In this document: piece after piece, positions 44,629 to 56,546 of the stretch
Position numbering within the stretch: the first letter of the stretch is position 1
Layout: each line of letters opens with the position of its first letter
Source: Udeniomyces pyricola
Taxonomy: Eukaryota > Basidiomycota > Tremellomycetes > Cystofilobasidiales > Mrakiaceae
Length of the DNA: 64,000 bases
Assembly (NCBI GenBank): GCA_039545295.1
Contig: BCIK01000006.1
Coordinates: forward strand, 868,001-932,000
Reading direction: 5' to 3'
The notes under the pieces: model-generated
Databases searched by the model: none
The model's input: the letters and a program-made list of their open reading frames with translations, nothing else
What the model was told of the DNA's origin: nothing
Made by a program: the position numbers and the translations under genes

Positions 44629-45915
44629 ATCTGAGATCTCAGGATCTGCAGTGGAGGGAGACAATTACCGGCAACTCTCAACTATTTATTAACCATCAAC
44701 TATTGCTCATTAACCATGTTCTCCATCGTTATAAATTGCGACATGTAGTATCCGGGTCCCTGGTCCCAGAACCCGACGTTCGATATTTGATATTCGATCT
44801 TGAACGGTATGCGCGGCTGACGAGGGAACGGCTCATCTGATATAGCATCCAGGAGGAAGATCGAAGAGGGGGATGCCGAATGCAGTGATAGAGGCCAGGG
44901 GGCAAGGCGGACATGGCCGTCAAGCAAATACTCTGCAGGGAATCCGGAAGCCGATGTGCATATCAACGTCACATGAGCCAAACTGATAAACGATAAACCT
45001 TCAAGCTTCGATTGACCCCCGTCGACCATCGATCATCCGCATCCTATATTCTTTGGAACTAGTTAGTTTAACATATGAAGCAGTGAAGCAGTGAACCTCA
45101 GTCTGCCGGTCTGTCGGATCTGCCGGCTGGGTCTCGTCATCGATCATGGACTATCGATATGTCAATCACCTGCAAGGAGATACTTAGGGTGTGATCGGAA
45201 TCTCATTCTGATCATCGGCCCGCTTTCTTCCCCTTGGTTAATGATGAAAGATCCTTCGATATTCAGTGTCATCGATCTCATCGATCTTATCGCTGTTTGG
45301 CTGGTCCGTAACCTTAATCCTCTTCATATTGATTGCACCTCGTTCCTGGTCACAGGACCTTGTTTGGGCATCTTGCTCCTCTTCCGAGCTGTCTTGGATC
45401 TTGGTCCTTCCTTTCCCCTGTTTCTTTCAATTTTGCTTTGTCCCTGCTTCAGTGAGCGGCCAGTCAAACGTGGTCTTCGCCTCGCCTGATTATACCTTCT
45501 ATCCACCACCTGCTGATCTCCCCTTGCCTTTTTCGGTCCCTAACGTCCTTACATCTTCATTCATCGCCTTCCTAATCTCCATCTCACATTCTCCCCATCT
45601 CAGCCATCACCTCTTTGTTCATTCTCAATTCGATTCTCTCCCGGCCTTCCTACCGGTACCGGATCTTGTAGCGACCCCCTTCCCGCCCGCCTATCTGATC
45701 TACCGTTGCCCAGGCCGACCTCGCCCCTTTGCCGTCTCTCCTAGGCTCTTTAGTCTACCCGCTCGTCCTTGCACTCGTGATCGCCCTGGTAGTCTTCTCA
45801 TAGATAAATTCTCATCCTCTTATTTCTCCGACCGCCTCGACGAGCGCCTTTCCTATCGAATCATCTTATTGCGTCCACCCAACTATCTCGCATACCCGAT
45901 CCATCAACATCATAT
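44629..45915. other. long spacer with GATCT repeats and pyrimidine-rich DNA
   Basis: 1.29 kb. Near 44620-44650 the motif (G)ATCT(A/G)A is repeated four times in short order. From about 45200 the sequence becomes C/T-rich, typical of a promoter and leader for the next gene. Open frames on both strands lack family features and look accidental. Confidence 0.4.
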
Positions 45916-47410
45916 ATGTTCAATTCTCCAGAATTCTCTGCTCCTCTCATGACGGCCCCAACCTATCACCCAGCTCATCAGCCAGCTCAATTCGCCATTG
46001 ACCAACGACACAAACCTCGTCAGTTTCCTCCAGTATCCGGTGAACAGCCTCTGGTCAAGCCGCATCCTTCCAACTTTGATCCGCGTACCCGCAGCAGCAC
46101 CGGCCGCCAGGGATCAGCGTCGTCACCCAGCCATCTTGAGCGTCACCCAACGTACCCAACCGTTCAGAGGAAACAAGTCGAAACAAATACTCGGCCTGAC
46201 TCTTATCTGTGGGAAGACAACATCCGACACGGCGCTCAGCTTGTGGAGGGGCAACAAAGGTAAGCATATATGGATCGAGGCGTAGTGAAGATCCGCAGCT
46301 AGATTGAGCCGTGCAACGATCTTGTTACTCACCATTTTGACCTCTTCTGCTCTGCGTACCCCTATGTCATTATCTATGATACTCAGTCACAACTCTACGA
46401 TGCTGAACCTGCGGCCATACTCGGCCAACGCATTGTCCGAGTTCCGTTATCGCACCAGTCCTTCTCCTCACACACTGTCGCCTCCGCTGTCCCTGACCCG
46501 TCATGAAGCTCCCTCTTCCCAAGAGTCACATCGACGACCCCACCTCCATGGCCCCAGTCCTTTTCCACTCCCTCGGACTCAGGAACATCCTCCTCGCCCA
46601 GGGTCTCAGTCGAGCTCATCGCCTTCGCATGCGTTGGCTCATCCCCCTCTGCCCAAACCGGGTGTCCCGCTCAAGCGAGTAAGGTCTCCGTCAAGCGACT
46701 TTGGTCCAAGACACCACACCACCGAACCGGGTTTCGCACATTCATATCATCGCCAATTGACAACCTCATCGTCGACATCACTCCGTTCGAGCCCGAGAAC
46801 TCATACGGTTGGCTATCCCTCAGTTCATGTGCCTCACCACCATGCAGCGAATTATGGACCTCCTCCTCTTCCTCTTCCACCTTCAGCCCCACCTCCACCT
46901 CCATCCACTTATACGCCCCATACCCCGAGCTCCAACTCCGAGTACCGCCGCATCTCGCACGTTCCATCCCGCTCGCTGGGTGACAACCGCCCGCCTCCAC
47001 CCTTCATCCTTCCGCTGCCCAAGCGATCGTCGACGGCGACGGCCCCAATGCCCGTCCGTTTCCGCCAGAGTTCATCCATTTCACCCCAAGTGAGCTCTAC
47101 GGCACCGTTTTCCTCTCCGTTTGGTTATCGGGCCGCCTTGCCATGGATGTCGGAGAGCGATGAGTGTCTTAGTGTCCGTGATGAGTCCCCATTGACGAAG
47201 AAGAGGTCGAGAGGACGGGGTGCCGGTTCCCTGGCGGAGGATGGTTGGCCATCAAAGTCGTCATTGGGACATGATGCGTGGTCAGAGGAGATGGAGAGGC
47301 CTGGCAAGGTGCTGGTGTCGGGTGAAAAGGCGGAACTGAGAGAGTTTCGATTACCGGGGCTGAATTCGTGCTTGAACGAAGCGGATGAGGGAGACTTGCT
47401 CTGGGTCTGA
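45916..47410 (+). CDS. orphan Pro/Ser/His-rich protein
   Basis: Exons 45916-46259 and 46387-47410 join with consistent phase (GTAAGC donor, ACTCAG acceptor) to 455 residues. No domain is recognised. Composition is Pro, Ser and His rich, with PPPLPLPPSAPPPPP, a basic stretch KKRSRGRG near residue 390 that could be a nuclear localisation signal, and an acidic end (CLNEADEGDLLWV). It has no signal peptide or membrane span. A Met at 45949 in the same frame is an alternative start. The long upstream leader and disordered nature suggest a regulatory protein, but that is only a guess. Confidence 0.6.
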
Positions 47411-47938
47411 TGGAATGATGTATCGAATGAGACTACTGCATGTGCTTGATCTGGGGTGTAAAACGGGGGTGGGCTGATCAAGGCTCGTGGTTGTTGTTGT
47501 CGTCGTCGATGGAGGGCGTCGGCCTGCGATATGAATGACGGATGGATCAGTCAGTGAGAGATAGAACCGTGCCAGCATCAATATTAGACAAACGAACAGA
47601 AATAAAATAAAAAAGAAAAAGAAACAGCACAAGGAAGGAAGGAAAGAACGGCGTTAATATCGGAAGCGCCGGCCGGATGGCGCTCTCGGGCCGGGCAAGC
47701 CGTAAAAGACGCGGGCAGGAGTCGAGGATGAGTGTAATAAATGATGTCCGCCATGTGGATGTGCCGGCCAGCGGCGGATGGGGATAAATGAGCCAACTCG
47801 CTCTTTTGCCGACCGAGCTATTCGCTGTCGTTTCGTTTCGTTTTCTTTTCTTCCTTCCATCCTTCCATCCATCCATCACCTCATCACCTCAACAACCCCC
47901 ACTCTATCCATTCACCAAGCCCACCCTCCTCATCAACC
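47411..47938. promoter_or_regulatory. upstream region of the aldo-keto reductase
   Basis: 528 bases between two tandem plus-strand genes. GTTGTTGTTGTCGTCGTCG (about 47491-47508) and CCATCCATCCATC (about 47866-47877) repeats are visible. A GCCGGCCGG block lies near 47669. No gene is supported. Confidence 0.4.
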
Positions 47939-48601
47939 ATGACTCTCCCTACTTCCTTCAAGCTCAAGTGGGTCCATCGTCATCACTCCTTCCATCTGGC
48001 GTGGATCGTCCGTCTCGTCTCGTGTTGCGTGATGCTGACGTGTCTGTTTCTCTCGCCCATCTCCATCTTGACCCCACACTATCTTTGGCTTCTTCTTCCT
48101 ATTCGTTCTCTTTTCATTCCAATCTCCCCTCCTCTATGTCTTTCCCTGCTCCCCCTGTCCCTGTGGCATTCTTCATATACCATCCTCACCTCTTGCCTGC
48201 AACGCTACCTCCATCCTGACAACCCTGCAGCACCGGCGCCTCCATCCCCGCCATTGGGTTGGGTACATGGCAAGCCAAGCCTGGAGAGGTCGCTGCTGCC
48301 GTCGAGCACGCCCTCAAAGCTGGCTACCGACAGTGAGTTTTTCTTTTCTTTCTCTAAACCAGCTGCTTACTGCGTCACGTCCGCTGTACTATCGAGAGAA
48401 AAAAAAACACACACACACACACACAAGAAGGGCGGCTAAGGGCGGAGAAAGTCATCGGACCGAGCGATGAAAGGAGAGGACAGATCAGACCGGTCTTTCT
48501 CCGCTCGCCCTTGGCCCATCTCCGGGTCCCCTTTGCTTCTTATCCCTGTTCTTTCCCATCCGGTCGCTCAAACCCTTCTGACCCTGGAAACCCCATCTTT
48601 G

Positions 48602-48633
<32 letters not shown>

Positions 48634-50033
48634 CTCGCCACTCTCCTTAGCATCGACTGTGCGTTTGTGTACGGCAACGAGAACGAGGTCGGTCAGGGTA
48701 TCAAGGCTTCCGGTGTCGCCCGAGAGGACATCTTCATCACCAGCAAAGGTTAGCTCAGTGGCGTCTTTTCGTCTCTCCCCCCTCAATACGGATGCGCCCG
48801 ATCCGACCGATGGGTTGACAGCTCAGACATCGCTCATCCTTTTCCTGTCTCTTTCTTCTTCTTCTTCTTTCATCTTGATGCTCTTTGATGGATTTCTTCG
48901 TCTCGCATAGTCTGGCTCACCTACGCCGATCGAGTGGAAGAGTGCCTCGAAAAGACCCTCAAGGCCCTTGGCGTTGACTATCTCGATGTTCGTCCATCTC
49001 GTACCCTTTCGCATCACCCTGCTTTTTCCAGACCTGTTTTTTTTTTCCTTCTTTTTTTTTTTCCTTGTCCTCGTCTTCTTTTGTTCTTTATTCTTCCCAT
49101 TATTATTTTCTTTTTCGTCGCTTGATAGAAGAGGCATTCTGACCTATCTCCCTTTCCTCATCGGTCCGTTCCCCTCGCTTGCCGTCACCAGCTCTACCTC
49201 ATCCACTGGAGCGTTCGATTGATCCCGAACCCTGACGAGCCCAACAACAACATGCCTCTCAACCCCGATGGATCCCGTCGGATCGACAAGGACTGGGACA
49301 TGGCCAAGACGTGGGCTCAGATGGAGGACCTTCACCAGAACACGACCAAGCTTAGGGCCATCGGCGTGTCTAACTGGAGTATCCCTTCGCTCGAGAAGCT
49401 CGAGAAGACGTGGAAAGTCGTCCCGGCGACGAACCAGGTCGAGTCAGTCTCCCATTTCGCAAGCCTCGATTGTCAGCAGATGTTGGGAGAGGGGGGGGGG
49501 GGTGTTAACAGGAAGGATGGGAGGGAGGAGAAGTCGAATCTTTTCCTTTCCTTTGTGCGTTCCTTGTCGTGTTGTCAAACTAAAACCGCCTTATCTGTGT
49601 TCTTTTCCCTTTCTGTTGGGTTACCCTTCTCGCTACTCCTAACCATCAACCAAGGCTCCACCCTTTCAACCCTCAGCACAAGCTCAAGGCCTACTGTGAA
49701 TCCAAGGACATCCTTCTCGAGGCTTACTCCCCTCTCGGTTCGACCGATTCTCCCCTCCTGACCGATCCGGAGCTCGTGAAAATTGCCGAAGCTCATGGCG
49801 CTCACCCAGCTAAGATTCTCATCTCGTGGGCCGTTCAACGAGGAAGCGTCGTCCTCCCGAAATCCGTCACGCCCGCTCGGATCGCTTCGAACCGGGAAAT
49901 TGAGGAACTTTCGGAGGAGGAGATGAAGACGCTCGATGGATTTGCCGCGTCGGGTAAGCAACATCGAGTCGTTACTCCGGACTTTGGATCCGACCTTGGG
50001 TTTGAAGATTGGTACAACCAGAAGAAGAACTAG
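47939..50033 (+). CDS. aldo-keto reductase
   Basis: NADPH-dependent carbonyl reductase with a TIM-barrel fold. Exons 47939-47967, 48231-48332, 48651-48748, 48911-48987, 49192-49442 and 49655-50033 give 311 residues. The catalytic tetrad is visible: Asp and Tyr in [10 protein letters not shown], Lys in FITSKVW, His in LDLYLIHW. Other AKR blocks are [41 protein letters not shown] and [14 protein letters not shown]. The 3' end has a [18 protein letters not shown] tail. It resembles fungal Gcy1/glycerol dehydrogenase and D-glucuronate/galacturonate reductases; the substrate cannot be read from sequence. Intron 2 includes a T27 run (about 48605-48633) and an AC repeat is near 48409. Two donors are relaxed (GTTCGT and GTCAGT). 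Confidence 0.93.
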
Positions 50034-50129
50034 ATGGATGTCCAACTATCATGGTCAGACTAAGAGAGAAAAGCACAAGGAGAGGGGGAGGGGGAAGGGG
50101 GGTTTGGGGGGTTGGCATGGAGAAGAAGA

Positions 50130-50165
<36 letters not shown>

Positions 50166-51266
50166 GTTTCGATTAATCTAGCTAGATCTGCAGATTATCG
50201 TCGGGAGCACGTGGCTTTGTAAATCCCCTCCCGGAAGAGCATTATAGACTTTTCTTTTCCTTCTTTCCTCTTTCTTTCGAAACGAATAAGATGTATCCAA
50301 GTATCCTTGAATAAAGTTATAATAGCCTGAGATTTTTTTTTGCCTGGACGGATGTCCACTGTCCGGTCCTGGCGCGCGGGAAGACATACGAAAGAAAGCA
50401 ACTGAAAGTAAGCAGTCGTCATGTCCACAACACAGGAGACAAGAATAATACATAAAAAAAAAAAAGGAGAAAGTCATAAGTAAAGTAGTGTCAGATCCAA
50501 AACGGACGAATCCATCCCATGATCTGAATACATTCCAACACGTTACTGGTCCTACACCATCATTTCTTCGAAGAAGTGCCGGCACCGTACGAGACACGTA
50601 CCGAAGGAGATCTATTCGAGACGTACGTTACCCTTGACAAGGGCCGACGACGTCCATCATATCTTCTTAGACGCTTCGACGTACTACGTTAAGGTGACGA
50701 CGGATGAGCGTTAGTACGAATGGATGCATGATGGGTTAGTATATGTATCAGTTCAGTCAATATCATCCATCATCCCAGGTCAATCGACAGTGCATGTTTG
50801 TCGATTGGAAGGTGACTTGATAATGCCATCAGCCATCAAAAGACCGCGGACCACAAGGACTGGTACTAATTGATCCGAGGCCGTGAGGGTTGTTTTTTTC
50901 TCCGTCTATACTTCTCCTTCTCCTTCCCTCTCCTCCTCCTCTTCTCTTCAACCCTCTTCCCTTTCCGACACGTACACATCTCCTGTTCTCATGAAACTTG
51001 AAAGAGGCACGTTGAGGTTTATCGAATAGAGGTAAGTGGCATATATGTCTTTATTCCCTCCCCCCCCCCNCCCTTCCTCTCTCTCTCTCTCCTCCCCATT
51101 CCTTTTTCTTCATTTTTCCCGATCGATACACAAAAATCCTTCTCTCCTTCTCCTCCTGCTCTTCACCTGCACGTCCCATATCTATTGAACCCACCCCTCG
51201 TCGATGCGAAACGAACGAACAAATGAGAGAGAGAGAGAGAGCCTTTTTGTTTTGTTTTGTTTTGTT
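50034..51266. other. convergent intergenic region with GT microsatellite and one undetermined base
   Basis: 1.23 kb between the AKR stop and the eIF3g stop. Contains a (GT)16 run (about 50131-50162), poly-A/poly-T tracts and a poly-C run ending in N at 51070. AG repeats and TTTTG repeats sit near 51225-51267. No gene is supported. Confidence 0.5.
50131..50162. repeat. GT dinucleotide microsatellite
   Basis: About 16 GT units directly after AAGAAGAAGC in the 3' region of the aldo-keto reductase gene. A likely length-variable marker. Confidence 0.9.
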
Positions 51267-53884
51267 TTAAGCGGCCGGCCTCTCGGCTCGAGGCTGACTC
51301 CACTGGACGTTCAGGATCAAGCTGCTGTAACCTGTGGTGGAGAGCGGGTGATAGAAAAAGAGAGAGAGAGCAAGGGGAGGGGGGGGGGGGAGAGAGGAAC
51401 GGGACAGTGGATCGAAAAGAAGGGGAAAGGGGAGGAGATCAAGAATGGAATGAGGTCGGTGGAAAGCAAGTCATCAGTCACTTGTAGGGCTAGATGCAGT
51501 ATAGAACAATACCATCCCTACTGGTTGGCAGAAGAAGAAGAAGAAAAAAAAAGCAGAGAAGAAGATGATGATGATAAAAAGAACCGAGGAAAAAAAAAAC
51601 ATAACGAACCCTTTCCGTGAACAATGTTCATCGCCTTCTCCGCGACCTCTCTCGACTCAAACGAAACAAAGGCGTAACCCTTCTTGACGCCGGTCTCGCG
51701 ATCCTTTCCAATGTACACCCGAGCGATTCGACCGCCTCGCTCGCCACCGATAGCCCGCTGGAAGAGCTCCCGGAGATCGTCCTCCTCGACCTCATCGGAC
51801 ACGTTGGTGACTCGGAGCGTAGGAAGATCCTCTCGAGAAGCTCCTCCACCCGGACCGGGGTATCGAGCATCGGCCGAGGGACCCTTGCCACCGGCTCCTC
51901 GCATGGAACTGAACGGCAGGAAGCAATGAAAGAAGGAAAGAGCCGAAAGGGTGTACAATGAAAGAAAACCAAACATGGGACGTGAGGTGTTGTGGAGGTG
52001 TGATGCGTTCGTACGATATAAAAAAAAAACGAAAAGCCCAACAAAGGAAAAAAAAAACCGATCCAAGACGCGTCAGATAGGGAAAGTGGAAGGGAAATTG
52101 ATCAAAACAAGATATTCAGCGTGTGTTTTCGTCCGGATGTAGACCCTTCCTTCCCTTTTCTCTCTCCCCCCCTCCCCTATATAACACTGAAGTTTTTCGG
52201 AAACTTACGGAGGGACGTATTTGGATCCAGCACCACCGGCGGGAGCCGCAGCGGCCTGCTCGGCAGGGGTAGGGTCGGCTCCAAAGTCTTGAGGGGTGTC
52301 TGTTCGGAGCGAGAAGAAGGAAGGATGACCCTATCAGCTTGCGATGTTGCCGTATCGGATGGCTTGGTGATCCACCCGACCGAATCGAGGCAGATTTGGA
52401 GATGAAAAGGTAGGAAGGAAGAGATGCGAACCGTTCATTCCGATACCCTCGAGGGTCTCCTTGTAAGGGCACTTGGAGGTGAACTACGCATTCGCCGATA
52501 CCATCCAGAAACGCCAGCATCAGTCTCCACAAGCATGCCAAACAACAGGCCATACCAACGCACAAGCCGGCACTCTTTGGACGGATCGTAACGAGAAAAA
52601 AAAAAGCTTTACAACGTACGTGGTCACCCTTACACAGCCTGCAGACAATCTTCTTGACCTTGGACAACGCCTTGGCCTCGTCGGTCTCCTCCTTAGTCTC
52701 CTCAGCCTAGCAGCGACAAACCCGATCCAAGTGAAAGGAGAGAAATGCAGGGAGCGAATCAGTCCGAATGATCCCTACTTTGTCGTGTAGGTTTTTCCAA
52801 TGCACATATGACGTGCTCATTAGGGGGAGAATGAGTTTGGAAAACGAAAGAAAAAGAAGAGGGGGGGGGGGAGGAAACAACGAGGGGGACGAACGGCCTT
52901 GCCCACAGCGATCTTGAACTGCATGTTCTCTCCGACAGTAGTCGTCGAGTTGTTAGGTCCTGGCGGTGACGACTTCTCGGCTCCAAACCTATCCAACCAT
53001 TTCCGTCCATTTGAAGCCCAATGATGAACGTCAGCCAACACATTTCCTCTTCCTCCTCCTCGGTCCAGACCAAACCAAGCGCGCCAGAAAGAATCAAGTC
53101 TTGCTCCGCGAGTGACTTCAAGGCAAGGATGGCTACTGACTTGGCCCAGTGCTTTCGCTCGGCGACCGAATGGGAGACGTGCTGGGTCTGAAGGGTGCGT
53201 TTTATCTTTCGGGTGACCTGAGGAAGATGTTGTTGAGGTAGATCGGGAATCGCGCGCGCAAGCCAAGAAAAGGACGGGTAAAGGAAGGAAGGAAGGAATG
53301 ACAAGGGAATCCGAATGTCCGACAGCAGAAGGGAAACGCGTGATCAGTTAATTGAGTTGAGTCGCTTGGACCGAGGTGTCGTGTGGATGGCATTTGCAGG
53401 TTCCTTGTTGAGCTGGCCCTTGTTCTCTTTTGGCTTAATGGAGCTCGCGACGACGGGAGCAGGTTAAAGGTCAAGGAGTCGAGGTGGGATACGCCTGATG
53501 AGAGGGAGGGAGGAGGGAGGAGGAAAGGGAGGCGAACGCACCTTGACCTTCTTTCCGTCGTCGTTGAGCTTCCACTCGACGATGGTGGTGATGCCGTCGG
53601 CGCCGACGGTCTCGGTTCGCTCTGGCAGAGCCTCTGTGAGAAGAGAGAAGCAACAAGGAGCGTGATGAGAAGTCGGTCGGTTGGTTGAGAAAGAAAGAGA
53701 GCGTGAGGTGAGGTGAGGTGAGGGGAATGGGGGTCGATACCGGTCTCTTCGACATCGTCGGCCCAGTTGGTTTTGCTGTTGGAATCAAAGGTTTGGGAAG
53801 GGAGACGGGTGGTGTGAGTGAGCTAGTTGGGTGAGTGGTTGATGGGGAGGAAGGGGAAGGAATATCGTACGATTGAGTAGCCAT
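51267..53884 (-). CDS. TIF35: translation initiation factor eIF3 subunit G
   Basis: Subunit of the eIF3 complex, which helps scanning and reinitiation on the 40S ribosome. Twelve exons on the minus strand (53884-53871, 53775-53741, 53633-53542, 53217-53141, 52988-52895, 52706-52620, 52483-52432, 52299-52209, 51908-51610 and 51331-51267 are fixed by phase, ten in all) give 301 residues. The N-terminal block is NWADDVEET, then KVKVTRKIKRTLQTQHVSHSVAERK. A CCHC zinc knuckle follows (CRLCKGDHFTSKCPYKETL), then PQDFGADP and KYVPPSMR. A C-terminal RRM has LRVTNVSDEVEEDDLRELF (RNP2 region), then GYAFVSFESREVAEKAM (RNP1) and GYSSLILNVQW. It is complete. Exon 1 is only 14 nt. At least three donors read GTTCGT. 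The correct count is ten exons. Confidence 0.95.
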
Positions 53885-54205
53885 GTTGTGAGGAAGAGGG
53901 AAATGTATGGGGTCGTGGGGTTCGTTGTAGAAGGGGGAAGAGGTGGTGGATTCCAAAAGCGAGAGGAAATAAGCCGTGTCGGGCGGGGATGGTGGGGTTG
54001 AGTGAGTGAGTGAAAGAAGAAAGCGTCGTCTCCATTGTATTATTCAACATTCCACATCATCAACCCGCATACATACACACACTTCATACACATATACACA
54101 TATACACACACACACACACACACGCACACACACTTATAGCTCACGCATATCCATCCACACACATCCACACACACACACACCCACTCACCCACCCACCCAC
54201 CCATC
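53885..54205. promoter_or_regulatory. short divergent promoter with CA microsatellite
   Basis: 321 bases between eIF3g and the mitochondrial ribosomal protein gene. Dominated by (CA)n and CATACA repeats (54066-54180) directly before the plus-strand ATG. Two translation-related genes share it. Confidence 0.5.
54066..54203. repeat. CA-rich microsatellite and CCCA repeats
   Basis: Runs of CACACACA interspersed with CATA and ending in (CCCA)n right up to the ATG at 54206. Probably the 5' leader of the ribosomal protein gene. Confidence 0.85.
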
Positions 54206-55900
54206 ATGCGAAAACCCGTCGGTAAAATCTCAAAGGCCGCTCTCATGGGCCAGGTCACCGGCCAACTCACGCGCAACCAGCGGAATCCAGCTTGGCTCGC
54301 TAGTCAGATCCGTACGTGTCGTCTCGAGTTTGACCTGCTTTCGTGTGTGTGCCCATGGCTCCTCTGGTGGCTGCTCTGCTCATCATCTTGTCTTGCCCCT
54401 TTTCTTTCTCTCTCTCTCTTTCTCTTTGCATATACTCACACCCATACATTCATATCCTCATCTTGTCCCAAACAACTAAACCACATTCCTCCCTCATCCT
54501 CCCCCGTCTCGTCTTCTTCTTCCTCCTCCTCCTCCTTCTCCTCCTCTTTCGCCATCCATCAATCATCCTCCCATTTCCCCCCCCAGCCGCACACGAGCGT
54601 CCAGCCAAGCCTGTCGGACACTACAACGCCACCATCAAGGAATCCTACCCCTCTCAGATTCTGCCCCAATTCCTTCCAAGTCTAAAGCCCCCGACGGCTG
54701 ATCAGCTGCTTCCTAACGCCAACACCGACCCGACGACCGACCTCAGGCAGAACGCCTTTGTCTCGACTTACACCCCACTCTCGCGCTCCGCCGCCATCAA
54801 CCACCTCCAACAACTCTTCTCAATCCCTCGTTCCCTCCCTACTCTGTCCGATGACCTTGCTGCCCAAATCTTTACCGACCGCTCCAACTCGCACGTTCGT
54901 GCCGGCACCGAGAGTGAAAACACCCGGCTCGCGTTTCTCGGCCGTCGATTGCTCGAGATGCACTTCCAAATGTTCTTGCTTCAAGCCCAGACGGAGCGCG
55001 TCGCTTCGGGCGAACCAGAAGGTTCCTACCTCACGCCTGATACCACTCACGAAGATGCGCCTACCGACTTGATGCATCAAGTGCTTAGCACTCGATCGCT
55101 CGGTAACGCGTTGGGACCCAAGTGGGAGATTGAGGAGCACATGGTGGCCGGCGAGGTAAGTTGAAGCGTTTTCTTCTTTTCTTTTCTTTTCTTTTCTTTT
55201 TCTTTTTCTTTTCTTTCTTGTGTTTGTGTTCTTTGGTTGTTTGATTGTGTCTGAAACTGGGAAAACCTTTTATTCCATTATCTTCCTAGCTATCCGTTGG
55301 CGAAGAGGACGAGCACGTCAGAAGACAAGGAATGGTCGTCGAAGCCCTCATCGGTGGACTCTCCCATGCTTACGTACGTTTCACTTCCTTCTTGGCAACC
55401 GTCTCTCTCTCTCTACCTGTTTCTTTCTTGTCCAAATCGTACATGTTCGGACAAGGGGGAGAAGATAACGAGAAAGCGTCACATACAGAGATTGAGCAAG
55501 AGAAAAAGCTCGGCCTTGGGACTTTGAATCACATGCCACATGCGCCTTGATTCATCCTCCCCCCCCCCTCCCCCCTTGGGGCTCTTTTTCTTGTTTGGTA
55601 CATTCTGAGCCTGACCATCGCTTCCTTGCCATCTCCTCCAATCGCCTCCTGCTTTCTTTCCCTGTCCCTTTCTCAACAATGCTCCAGGGCGCGCCCGTGA
55701 CGTCGCGTCTGTTCTTCCTGGAGATGCTGCCGGCTCTCAAGGCGAGCATGCCCCGATGGACGCACGCCGCGATCGACATCCAATCCCACCGCGTCAGCCG
55801 TCAGGGCGGACTTTGGGACAGCGTCGAGGTGCCCAACGAGAACGAAGTCACCCTGTCGTCGTCGTCGTCGTCGAAGGAGGAGGAGCAAGTTCGCTCGTGA
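54206..55900 (+). CDS. mitochondrial large-subunit ribosomal protein with RNase III fold (mL57/mL44-like)
   Basis: Exons 54206-54311, 54587-55155, 55290-55373 and 55688-55900 give 323 residues. The N-terminus is basic (MRKPVGKISKAALMG), suited to mitochondrial import. The middle carries an RNase III-like domain: ILPQFLPSLKPP, DLAAQIFTDRSNSH, and the signature region ENTRLAFLGRRLLEMHFQMFLL. In true RNase III the signature reads NERLEFLGDA; here Asp is replaced by Arg, so the fold is expected to be non-catalytic, as in mitoribosomal mL44 and mL57. The C-terminal half (GMVVEALIGGLSHAYGAPV) matches the end of such a domain. The last residues are a Ser run (SSSSSSK). Assignment between mL57 and mL44 needs a search. 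Confidence 0.75.
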
Positions 55901-56546
55901 GGCAGGGCAGGTTCTCCGATCCAGAGAACAAGCGAAAAGAAATGAAAATAGAAAAAATAAGACACAACGACAGCAAGAAGGGGAGGGGGGAGAGGGGACG
56001 GGAGGGAAGGGCAGACAAAAAAAAAGGGGGGGGGGGGATGGTTCCTCTCGCTTTATGTTTCTTTCTTTCTTTCCTTCTTTCTTTTTCTTCATGGATGTTG
56101 CATTTGAAATCTCCTGTTCGTTAAGATGATGCTTGAGAAAGATCACGAAAATCCCCTTTCTGTCCGTTTCTTCTCTTGCCTGTGATGAGCGATCTACGCG
56201 GTATCGGGTTCCGCGACGGAAAGACGAAAAGGAAAAAAAATAAAAATAAAAAATATCTCGGTACGACTCAAACTGCATGCATCCACATCGGTCGTCCATC
56301 ATCATGGGAAGAAAAGAAAAAGTTCATTATATACCAAGACGTCCAAGGCGTCGGAAACGACAAGATGACCATCTATAGCAGACCCTTAAAACAGCTGTTG
56401 GGCGGTTGTGTCCAACGCACACAGGAACAGGACGGACAGATAAACGGGAGAAAGAAGACGTGGTGCAAATAGATGGGATGGAGTTAGCGTCCGGGTTTTC
56501 TTTTTCTCTTCTGGTAAACAACCTCACAGATCACACCAGACCCTGA
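55901..56546. other. convergent intergenic region
   Basis: 646 bases between the ribosomal protein stop and the Gfd2-like stop. Contains a poly-A/poly-G tract (about 56018-56038) and CTTTCTTTCTTT repeats near 56060. No gene is supported. Confidence 0.35.

Noticed and set aside
44700..45029. 109-residue minus-strand open frame
   Set aside because: No family resemblance, no splice partners, isolated in a spacer.
45266..45952. 228-residue plus-strand open frame before the Pro-rich orphan
   Set aside because: Pyrimidine-rich leader DNA translated into Ser/Leu/Pro; it overlaps the next start in another frame and has no domain.
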